A DNA stretch of 14,529 nucleotides. Source: an uncultured Erysipelotrichaceae bacterium (GTDB lineage: Bacteria; Bacillota_I; Bacilli_A; RF39; UBA660). The stretch lies in contig CADBLZ010000031.1 of the NCBI GenBank assembly GCA_902795675.1, positions 1 through 14,529 on the forward strand. Direction: 5' to 3'. The first letter of the stretch is position 1, and every line of letters begins with the position of its first letter. Under the pieces are notes generated by a model, which worked only from the letters and a program-made list of their open reading frames with translations, had not been told where the DNA came from and made no database searches. Shown here piece by piece: positions 1-7,538 of this stretch. A program made the position numbers and the translations under genes.

Positions 1-1826
1 GAGAAGTTAAGGTCGATATCTGGAACCTTTTCACCTTGGAAACCTAAGAATGTAGCAAATGGCATATCATTTCCTTGATGAATCATCTTAGTGCCACACT
101 TAGGACATTCTCTTTCTGGTAAATCGAAACCAGATAAGTATTTCTCTACTTCTTTTGTTTTTTTATCAACATAACTAAAGTCTGATCCATCCTCTTCATG
201 GAACATACTATAATGACATTCTGGACAGTAGTAATGTGGAGGTAAAGAGTTACATTCTGTAATACCCATCATTGCTGCAACAAAAGATGAACCTACTGAA
301 CCACGGGAACCAACTAGGTATCCTCTATCATTTGAATGTTTAACTAGCTTTTGTGCAATTAAATAGATAACATCGAATCCTCCACCAATAATACCAGATA
401 ATTCATCTTTAGCTTTTTGTAGAGCATCCTTCTCACTTAAATCTTTTGTTTCTTCGTCATTTAATATATGACGTTTAAATGTATCTACAACTTTGTCATA
501 ACCTTCCATAATTAGATTATGGAATTCTTCTAGATAAACTTTATCTTTTTCTTCATCACTAATTCCTGGATGTTTTTCATTTATATAGTCATCTACTAAC
601 ATGTAGATCTTACCACCATAGAATTCCTCACCTATACGTTCTTCAATATTTCGTGGTAAAGGATCTCCATACATTGAATGAGCTTTATCAAATACTAAAT
701 CACGGCAAGTTTCTTGTGAGTGTTCAATTATTGGTGAATAAGGTTTTAACGGTTCATCAATAACTTCTATCTCTTCTACATTATCAATAATTAAATTAGG
801 ATTCTTAACTACTATCTCATCTATTAAATCTTTATCATTTAAGAATTCAAATTCCTTTTTCATTTCTCTCGTATTTAAGAAATATTGATTAGGAATATGA
901 CCTTCAATAACTTTATCAGATTCTTCATAGTTTTCTACTAAAACATAAATACCATTAGCTTCAGCAATAATGCCCAAATCTTTTAACTTATGAATAGATT
1001 TAGAAATAATATTTAACTTCTCACTACTGTTTTGAATATCATCTAAATCTTTCTTATTTTCAACATATATTTCAGAAATATTATTTGTCGTAATAGGTAT
1101 CTTACTAACCTTAGTTAAAATATAAATATATTTTAGTACTTTAATATCAATCTTACTTAAAGGCGAACCTTTCATCTTAGATTCAGATATTATCTTATTA
1201 ATATTATCTTCATTAGTATTATTCTTACTTAAACCATTTAAGTATTTAGCTAAAGGATGTCTTCCTTTACCAGGAACATTTTGATTAACAATGATTTCAC
1301 GATAGATTAAATCATCTTTCGTTAAATTATGAACATCACCTGTAGCTACAACAATCTTTTGTGCTTTCTTAGCACATCTAATAATCTTCTCAATTACCAT
1401 ATGTAATTGATCAATACTGTTTAAATCATGTCCTCTAAGTAAATGCATATAATTACTTGGTGGTTGAACTTCAATATAGTCATAGAATGACATTGCTTTA
1501 ATTAAGTCTTCATCTGTTCTAGTTAATGCTATATTAAATATTTCACCATTTAAACAAGAAGAACCAATCATTAAACCTTCTCTATTTTCTTCAATGATTT
1601 TTCTCGGAACTCTTGCATTCTTCATTAAGAAGTTAGTATTACCATAACTTACTAATTTAAATAAATTCTTTAAACCAGTTTTATTCTTAGCTATAAATGT
1701 AATATGTTTAACTGAATCATATACATTAGCTAAATGTTCACTAAATGTTTTGCCTGGTATATTTTCATACATTTGTAAATTATTATCATTACACCAAGGA
1801 TATTTCCATCTGTATGTAGTATCTCC
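1..1826 (-). CDS. polC: DNA polymerase III PolC, continuation past the amber codon; 3' part cut by window edge
   Basis: Same frame as the upstream polC segment, open from just after the TAG to the left edge (608 codons). It holds the second PHP half (ITFIAKN..GLKNLFKLVS, EGLMIGSSC, YDYIEVQPP, VVATGDVH), an insert of about 110 residues at 903-1232, the palm motif GYLVGSRGSVGSS near 285-320, a four-cysteine zinc site (CPEC..CPKCG, about 85-230), and the catalytic PDIDLNF at 3-23, whose two Asp are codons 1409 and 1411 counted from 4244. In B. subtilis PolC I recall these as D965 and D967, so this protein carries roughly 440 extra residues before the active site. Palm completion, fingers and tail lie outside the window. 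Without readthrough or recoding, the first in-frame ATG is at 1770-1772 and has no convincing ribosome site, so independent translation looks unlikely. Confidence 0.88.
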
Positions 1827-1829
1827 CTA
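1827..1829 (-). other. In-frame TAG (amber) codon inside polC
   Basis: Codon 806 of polC reads TAG (GAA AAA TAG GGA GAT). Homology to PolC is strong on both sides in the same frame, with no frameshift. It sits in a poorly conserved insert between the exonuclease and the second PHP half, flanked by CGYPFEK and GDTTYRWKYPWC. Possibilities are a sense-recoded or read-through amber, a loss-of-function mutation, or a base-call or assembly error. The sequence alone cannot decide. Confidence 0.9.
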
Positions 1830-4244
1830 TTTTTCAAATGGATATCCACATTTAGGATCTATCTCATCTTCAGAATCTTCATCTGGAACCATAACATAGT
1901 TCTTATATGAACATAGTTCACCAATATGATCCATTAATTTTTGATTATTTCTAAACGCTATATCTTCTAACTTAGCTAAATCATTCAACTCATTAATATT
2001 CTCAATACCTTTAATTTGATTTAACATCTTATTAAAGATATAACCTGTATTTTCTGAGTCGACATCAGCTCCATGGTGTTGACCAACATAGATCTTAATA
2101 ATAAATTCTACTTCTTCTATTTCTGTACTAAATCTAACACTAATATCATTCTCTGCTGGATGTAATTTTTGTTTATTATTAAAATCAATTAATTCAATAC
2201 CTTCATTAGTTTGAATTTCAATATTTACTTCATCTGTTTTAGAAGCTTTATGAATTGTATTTAAATAATACTTATTAGCATACTTAGTTACTACTTGATT
2301 AGTAGCATAATCCATATCTTGAACTTCTTCTTGTTTCTTAATGATTATTTCTTCACCATCAACTTTAATACTCAAGATATTTTCTGCTATTTCAGGTTGT
2401 AATAAAGTCATGCCACTCTTAACATCACTTACTTCATCTTCATCTTCATCAGCTTCACCAGTATCAATATCATAATACTTACCTAAAGCTTTTAAAGAGT
2501 GTTTCTTTAAATCTCTATTAATAATTCTTGATAACATTAAAGTATCAATAATTGGATTCTTAAGTTCACCTAAAGAATACTTGTAATAAGCCATATCTAA
2601 CATATTCTTATCGAATTTAGCATTATGAGCTACAAGTGGTAAGTCTCCAATCCATTCCTTAAATCTCTTAGTAACATTCTCTTCTATATAAGCATCTTTA
2701 ACATCGTCATCAGAAATATCAGTAACACTAGTGATTTGTTCATCGATGTGTCTTAATGGATTAATTAACTCATCAAAACGATCAATTACTTCACCATCTT
2801 TAATCTTAACACCACCGATTTCAATCATTTGATCATCTAAGCCAGGATTGAAACCTGTTGTTTCTGTATCGAATACAACAAAAGTATTACCCTCAATTTT
2901 TTCATCACGTGGATTAAAACAAACATTTAAAGTTGATTCACATACTTCTAACTCTGCACCATAACCAGCTTTAAAGAAAGGTAAATGATTTAGATTTTCT
3001 TTAGCTTCACTGATTAATTCAGTTAAGTTATTAATTTCTTCTTCATTATTTTCTTTTTGCTTAGCTTCTTCTAAAGAAGCTTCTAACTCTTCAACTTTAG
3101 CTTTAGCATTCTTTTTTAAATCTTTATTATATTTAGTTACTGTATTAAAGACATTTGGAAATGCTTGAACACAGTCATGATCAGTTATCGCAATACCACG
3201 ATGACCAAAACTCATTGCTTGTTTAACTAGATCATTTTCATCTATAACACCATCCATTAAGCTCATCTTAGTATGAGCATGTAATTCTACTCTTTTTTCA
3301 GGTGCATCATCAATACGTTTATAAGATGGTTGAACTTCCATCTTCTTATAATTTCTTAAATTAAATACTAAATCTCCACCAGAGAAATTATCTATTCTTA
3401 CTTGACCATTCATTTCAAACCAAGTACCAATAGTTAATTCTTTCGCTTTAGTATTCATATCTTCTTCATCTTTACAGAACATCTTAGCCATCATACTATC
3501 TGTATTATCTGTTATCTTAAGTTCTGCTAAGAATGATTCTTTACCAGTTTCTCTATTCTTTAGTACTTTATATTCAGCTCCAAACACTTGTGCTTCTAAG
3601 TGAACGGCATTCTCTTCTTGCAAAATACTACTAATAGTAACAACACCTTTTCTCTTATAATCAACTTTATGACCATAAAAACCATTATTATTACTTACTG
3701 GTTCATCTTTTGGAACAAAGACATCACTAATATCATTCTTCTTATCTTCAATCATCTTACGAATGTTAGTTTCGTTTTCAACATTGATTGCTGTCGTAAT
3801 ATCAAAATCATAGAAGCCTAACTTTTCTAAGCATAGTTTCATTGTCTTAATTTCAGCACGTAAGATTTCATATTCTTCTGATTGTGTATCTAATTCTAAA
3901 ACAATTATTTCATCAACAATCTTAATATTCTTATTTTCTAAGGAAACAAGAGATGGTCTTTTAATAATTATTTCACCTAGAATAACTTTAAAAGCATCAA
4001 TAACATCTTCATCGCTTATTTCATCATAAATAAAGTTAATGTGACATTTAGTCTTACCATTAATGCCACCTTTAGCTTTCTTAACCAACGCTAAAGTAGT
4101 TACGGGATTAATTGGTTTTTCATTTTCAATAAATACTTCACAACTATCTTTACTTTTATTAAGTAAAACTTTATTAATAGTAGCATTTTGAAATTCATTA
4201 TTTTCATCTACAAATGAAATACTATTAAAAAATCTTTCAATCAT
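1827..4244 (-). CDS. polC: DNA polymerase III PolC, N-terminal part up to an in-frame amber codon
   Basis: Replicative polymerase alpha subunit of the Gram-positive type with a built-in 3'-5' proofreading exonuclease. Order seen: N-terminal domains (about residues 1-195), an OB-fold region (about 205-305), the first PHP half with the HxH pair H322/H324, a coiled-coil-like insert, then a DnaQ-type exonuclease with DTETTG (D459, E461), HNAKFD, and the HxAxxD motif (H724, D729). All exonuclease catalytic residues are present. I start at 4244 rather than the ATG at 4259: the segment between them reads GGGAGGG, an ideal Shine-Dalgarno site for the inner ATG. Between the second and third exonuclease motifs lies an extra stretch of about 127 residues. 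The frame meets TAG at 1827-1829 and continues as PolC immediately afterwards, so this is not a natural C-terminus of the family. It follows dnaE by 60 bases. Confidence 0.93.
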   Translation of the reverse strand: MIERFFNSISFVDENNEFQNATINKVLLNKSKDSCEVFIENEKPINPVTTLALVKKAKGGINGKTKCHINFIYDEISDEDVIDAFKVILGEIIIKRPSLVSLENKNIKIVDEIIVLELDTQSEEYEILRAEIKTMKLCLEKLGFYDFDITTAINVENETNIRKMIEDKKNDISDVFVPKDEPVSNNNGFYGHKVDYKRKGVVTISSILQEENAVHLEAQVFGAEYKVLKNRETGKESFLAELKITDNTDSMMAKMFCKDEEDMNTKAKELTIGTWFEMNGQVRIDNFSGGDLVFNLRNYKKMEVQPSYKRIDDAPEKRVELHAHTKMSLMDGVIDENDLVKQAMSFGHRGIAITDHDCVQAFPNVFNTVTKYNKDLKKNAKAKVEELEASLEEAKQKENNEEEINNLTELISEAKENLNHLPFFKAGYGAELEVCESTLNVCFNPRDEKIEGNTFVVFDTETTGFNPGLDDQMIEIGGVKIKDGEVIDRFDELINPLRHIDEQITSVTDISDDDVKDAYIEENVTKRFKEWIGDLPLVAHNAKFDKNMLDMAYYKYSLGELKNPIIDTLMLSRIINRDLKKHSLKALGKYYDIDTGEADEDEDEVSDVKSGMTLLQPEIAENILSIKVDGEEIIIKKQEEVQDMDYATNQVVTKYANKYYLNTIHKASKTDEVNIEIQTNEGIELIDFNNKQKLHPAENDISVRFSTEIEEVEFIIKIYVGQHHGADVDSENTGYIFNKMLNQIKGIENINELNDLAKLEDIAFRNNQKLMDHIGELCSYKNYVMVPDEDSEDEIDPKCGYPFEK

Positions 4245-4266
4245 CTTAATCCCTCCCATAAATTTT

Positions 4267-4295
4267 ATTATACTAACTTAAAACACTTATTTTAA
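4267..4295 (-). promoter_or_regulatory. Putative polC promoter in the dnaE-polC gap
   Basis: On the minus strand a perfect -10 TATAAT (4267-4272) is preceded at 17 bases by TTAAAA (4290-4295, 4 of 6 to consensus). It lies in the 60-base gap after dnaE and just ahead of the polC ribosome site. polC may have its own start in addition to transcription from dnaE, since no terminator is evident after dnaE. Confidence 0.45.
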
Positions 4296-4297
4296 GT
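4276..4297. repeat. Inverted repeat overlapping the polC promoter
   Basis: Perfect 8-base arms ACTTAAAA / TTTTAAGT separated by 6 bases, lying over the -35 box and spacer of the putative polC promoter. No U-tract follows on either strand, which argues against a terminator. An operator is possible but unproven. Confidence 0.4.
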
Positions 4298-4304
4298 CTT
4301 GACT

Positions 4305-7226
4305 TTATAAAATCGTTAAATTATTTATAACTACTTGATATTCATCAAATCTCTTTGTAACTTGACCTCTTATTTTAATTAAACTATTCTTATTAACTCC
4401 TGTTAACATATTAAAATTCTTAGGGAAGATAACAAAATCCATTTCACCCATCTCATCACTACCTGATAAGAAAGCCATATCTTCACCCTTCTTAGTTTTA
4501 ATCTTACGAATACTTCCTACCATAACAACCATCTCAATATACTTATCAAAGTATTTAGATACATCATTTGTTTTAACTGTATCTTTATACTTACTAGCCG
4601 GATGATTAGTTATATAGAAACCATAACTATCAAGTTCCATTTCCATAAGTTCTTCTGGACTATATTCATCAACATAATTAATAACTGGTTTCATAACTAA
4701 AGATTCATCTAAATCTTTAAGTAAAGAAGCATAGTTTAAAATATCATCTAAATTACTATAGATTGTTTTATGATTTAACTTAAATGATCTAAAAGCATCA
4801 CTATCGATTAATCTTTCAATTATCTTACGATTAACACTCTTTCCATTCATTCTTACAACAAAATCAAAGATATCTTTATACTCACCATTCTTAACTCTTT
4901 CACTAACAATTTCATCAATTGATACTTTACCTAAATCATTAATAATATTAAATGGTAATAAAATATTATTATCTTTAATAATATATGTATCATTTGATTT
5001 ATTAATCTCTGGTTTATATATCTTAATATTTTCTTTCTTACATTCATCTAAATAAGCTTTAGTTTTTTCTTCACTACCAGTAGATAGATTTAAATTAGAA
5101 ACAATAAACATAACTGTATAATGTCTCTTTAAATAAGCCATCCAGTAACCAACTAAAGCATAACTAACAGAATGTGATTTATTAAAACCATAATCTGCAA
5201 ACTTAACAATTAAATCATAAACCTTAACTGCTACTTCTTCTTTATAACCATTACTTAATGAACCCTTAATAAATTTCTCTTTAGCTTCTTCTATTAACTT
5301 AATCTTCTTCTTACTAATAGCTCTTCTTACATTATCTGATTCAGCTAAACTAAATGACGCCATACGTTGTAATATAAGCATTACTTGTTCTTGGTATACA
5401 ATAATACCATATGTTGGACTTAATATATCTTTTAAAGATTCATCTATATAATCTATCTTTTCTTTACCATTACGTCTTAAAATATATGAATCAATATTAT
5501 TCATAGGTCCTGGTCTAAATAAAGCATTCGCTGCAAATAAATCACTAAATTCAACTGGTGCTAACTTCTTCAAGAAATTCTTCATACCAGATGAATCAAA
5601 TTGGAATACACCATCTGTATCAGCTTTTCTAAATAATTCATATGTTTCTTTATCTTCTAAATCAATATCATATAAATCAATATCTTCACCTGTACTACTC
5701 TTAACTAAATCTAAAGTATTATGAATAATAGTTAAATTATGAAGACTTAAAAAGTCCATCTTAAGTAAACCTAACTTCTCTAAATATTCATAAGTAATAC
5801 CAGATATGTAAGTATCACCGTTTAAACAAATAGGTATTAAATCATCTAACTCTATACTAGATATTACAACCCCACTAGCATGAATACTTATTTGTCTTTT
5901 AAGACCTTCTATCTTACTAGCAGCTTTATATAAATTACCTAAATCTTTATCTTCATTTAACATAACTTTAATCTTATTAGCATTACTATTACTATTAATA
6001 TCTAAATTATCTTTTAATAAAGCTTTAGGTTTATCGCTCATTAAATATAACAACTTATTTACCCTATTATTATCAATACCTAAATACTTAGCTGTATCTC
6101 TAATTACTTGCTTACTACCTAAAGTACCATAAGTAATAATATTCATAACATTCTTACTACCATACTTATCTTTACAATAATTAATAACATCGTCTCTTCT
6201 AACATCTTCAAAATCGACATCGATATCGGGCATTGTTATTCTTTCTGGGTTTAAGAATCTTTCAAATAATAAATCATACTTAATTGGATCAACATTAGTT
6301 ATACCAATTGCATAACTAACCAAAGAGCCAGCTGCACTACCTCTTCCCGGTCCTACTAAAATATTATTTTGTTTAGCATATTTAATATAGTCATATACAA
6401 TTAAAAAGTAATCAACAAACCCCATCTTCTTAATAACACTAAGTTCATACTTAATTCTCTTTGTATATTCTTCACTTACATGACCATTAAATCTTTTTTC
6501 TAAACCTTTTTTACATAATAGTAATAAGTACTTAAAAGAATCATCTAACTTATTCTCATAAGAAGGAATATATCTCTTATTAAATGGAATATCGATATCC
6601 ACCATATCAACAATTCCCTTTAAAGTTTCTTCATCTTGTTCATTTCTCTTCTTATTTAAATAATCTTCTTTATATAAAGAAACAACATCTTCCTTATTAT
6701 CTGTCTTAATATTATTTAAAATATTTAAATACTTAATATCTTTTAATTCAAAAGCACGACATATATCTAGATAAACTATTTTCTTACTTAAAAGTAACGC
6801 ATTACCCTTATCATAATCATCTCTATAACTTAAATAAGTATCACTAAATATCTTACTAACTGTATCATATACTGTATAACTACCACTAGGAAGAATAGCT
6901 ATCAAATCATTACTATATTTCTTTAAATCAACATAATCTAATTCCTTTTCTTGCATTAAACTATTTAATTTAATTAAATTCTTATAGCCATCAAAGTTCT
7001 TACAATATAAATAAATATTAAACTTATTAACTTTTAAATCTAACCCAATAAGCGGTTTAATATCATTCTCTTTACAAGCATTATAAAACTCAATAACACC
7101 AAATAGATTATCATCTAAAATACCAGCTACTTTAATATTATTACTTACCAAATAATTAATTAAATCACTGATTTTAATTAAACTACTTAATAAACTATAA
7201 TCTGTCTTAATAGCTATTGGTGTCAT
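4305..7226 (-). CDS. dnaE: DNA polymerase III alpha subunit, DnaE (short Gram-positive type)
   Basis: Second replicative polymerase. In Bacillus, DnaE extends RNA primers before handing over to PolC. It has 973 residues, slightly shorter than B. subtilis DnaE (about 1,115 as I recall). Order: PHP domain (1 to about 200), palm GPGRGSAAG at 292-300 and the three catalytic Asp in MPDIDVDF (D334, D336, D338), fingers with HASG, FQFDSSGMKNF and ALFRPGPM, YQEQVM, FNKSHSVSYA, then a C-terminal OB fold (about 895-973). There is no exonuclease domain, as usual. The PHP metal site is degenerate: where other DnaE proteins have His residues before the YSLL motif, this one reads PIAIKTDYSLL. The start has AAAGGA 9 bases upstream. 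The stop is TAA. It lies in tandem with polC, 60 bases apart. Confidence 0.96.
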   Translation of the reverse strand: MTPIAIKTDYSLLSSLIKISDLINYLVSNNIKVAGILDDNLFGVIEFYNACKENDIKPLIGLDLKVNKFNIYLYCKNFDGYKNLIKLNSLMQEKELDYVDLKKYSNDLIAILPSGSYTVYDTVSKIFSDTYLSYRDDYDKGNALLLSKKIVYLDICRAFELKDIKYLNILNNIKTDNKEDVVSLYKEDYLNKKRNEQDEETLKGIVDMVDIDIPFNKRYIPSYENKLDDSFKYLLLLCKKGLEKRFNGHVSEEYTKRIKYELSVIKKMGFVDYFLIVYDYIKYAKQNNILVGPGRGSAAGSLVSYAIGITNVDPIKYDLLFERFLNPERITMPDIDVDFEDVRRDDVINYCKDKYGSKNVMNIITYGTLGSKQVIRDTAKYLGIDNNRVNKLLYLMSDKPKALLKDNLDINSNSNANKIKVMLNEDKDLGNLYKAASKIEGLKRQISIHASGVVISSIELDDLIPICLNGDTYISGITYEYLEKLGLLKMDFLSLHNLTIIHNTLDLVKSSTGEDIDLYDIDLEDKETYELFRKADTDGVFQFDSSGMKNFLKKLAPVEFSDLFAANALFRPGPMNNIDSYILRRNGKEKIDYIDESLKDILSPTYGIIVYQEQVMLILQRMASFSLAESDNVRRAISKKKIKLIEEAKEKFIKGSLSNGYKEEVAVKVYDLIVKFADYGFNKSHSVSYALVGYWMAYLKRHYTVMFIVSNLNLSTGSEEKTKAYLDECKKENIKIYKPEINKSNDTYIIKDNNILLPFNIINDLGKVSIDEIVSERVKNGEYKDIFDFVVRMNGKSVNRKIIERLIDSDAFRSFKLNHKTIYSNLDDILNYASLLKDLDESLVMKPVINYVDEYSPEELMEMELDSYGFYITNHPASKYKDTVKTNDVSKYFDKYIEMVVMVGSIRKIKTKKGEDMAFLSGSDEMGEMDFVIFPKNFNMLTGVNKNSLIKIRGQVTKRFDEYQVVINNLTIL

Positions 7227-7250
7227 CTAATCAAATCCTTTCAACTTATT

Positions 7251-7278
7251 ATTATAAAGATATTTAATAACTTGTAAA
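7251..7278 (-). promoter_or_regulatory. Putative dnaE(-polC) promoter
   Basis: Minus strand: -35 TTTACA (7273-7278, 5 of 6), 16-base spacer, -10 TATAAT (7251-7256, perfect), about 25 bases before the dnaE start. Its -35 box overlaps the -35 box of the divergent tRNA promoter by five bases. Confidence 0.6.
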
Positions 7279-7300
7279 TATAAATTATAAATACTATAAT
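7272..7300 (+). promoter_or_regulatory. Putative tRNA-Gln promoter
   Basis: Plus strand: TTGTAA (7272-7277, 4 of 6), 17-base spacer, perfect TATAAT (7295-7300), 15 bases before the mature tRNA 5' end. It is divergent to and physically overlapping with the dnaE promoter. Confidence 0.6.
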
Positions 7301-7315
7301 TATTAAGAAATAAAC

Positions 7316-7391
7316 TGCCTTGTGGCCAAGTGGTAAGGCGAGAGACTCTGGATCTCTTATTACGTTGGTTCGAATCCAACCAAGGCAACCA
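7316..7391 (+). tRNA. tRNA-Gln, anticodon CUG, with encoded CCA
   Basis: The cloverleaf folds cleanly. The acceptor TGCCTTG/CAAGGCA is perfect. The D arm GCC..GGC has the loop AAGTGGTAA typical of bacterial tRNA-Gln. The anticodon stem AGAGA/TCTCT is perfect with loop CTCTGGA, the T arm is GTTGG/CCAAC with loop TTCGAAT, the discriminator is A, and CCA is encoded at 7389-7391. The anticodon C34-T35-G36 reads CAG (Gln), and the U1-A72 pair fits glutamine. Two oddities: base 37 is G rather than the A I expect in tRNA-Gln, and the variable loop (TATTAC) has six bases. Nearly every Gln codon I inspected in the window is CAA; I noticed one CAG, near 12121. This isoacceptor therefore reads a rare codon here. 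Confidence 0.93.
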
Positions 7392-7401
7392 ATTGTATAT
7401 T

Positions 7402-7426
7402 ACTGGTAAGTATTATCAGTTTTTTA
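7402..7426 (+). terminator. Intrinsic terminator of the tRNA gene
   Basis: Stem ACTGGTAA / TTATCAGT (8 pairs, one G-U) with loop GTA, followed directly by a run of T. It lies 11 bases after the tRNA CCA end. Confidence 0.8.
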
Positions 7427-7472
7427 TTCCTATATATTATTATACTTTTTATTAACTTCATAGTCAATAAAA

Positions 7473-7488
7473 GAACAAAACTTTGTTC
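7473..7488. repeat. Palindrome upstream of the sortase gene
   Basis: Perfect 7-base arms GAACAAA / TTTGTTC around a 2-base centre, about 25 bases ahead of the likely sortase -10 box. The geometry suits a dimeric repressor or activator site. The factor is unknown. Confidence 0.4.
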
Positions 7489-7513
7489 GTATATATTTTT
7501 TTAAAAATTATTA

Positions 7514-7519
7514 TATAAT
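7514..7519 (+). promoter_or_regulatory. Possible -10 box of the sortase promoter
   Basis: TATAAT lies 19 bases before the sortase ATG, giving a very short leader that begins at the ribosome site AAGAGGTG. No good -35 box is found at 16-18 bases, so the promoter may need an activator or may lie elsewhere in this AT-rich stretch. Confidence 0.35.
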
Positions 7520-7538
7520 ATACTTAAGAGGTGAAAAC

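Noticed and set aside
3600..3821. Plus-strand open frame of 73 codons inside polC
   Set aside because: Antisense to well-conserved polC coding sequence, with no ribosome site and a low-complexity hydrophobic product.
1..4244. Frameshift as the cause of the polC interruption
   Set aside because: The frame is the same before and after the TAG and PolC homology resumes without shift.
4245..4259. Upstream ATG at 4259 as the polC start
   Set aside because: It falls on the ribosome site (GGGAGGG) of the ATG at 4244 and adds only five non-conserved residues.
7473..7488. LexA (SOS) box
   Set aside because: The half sites GAAC and GTTC are separated by eight bases; the Gram-positive LexA site needs four.
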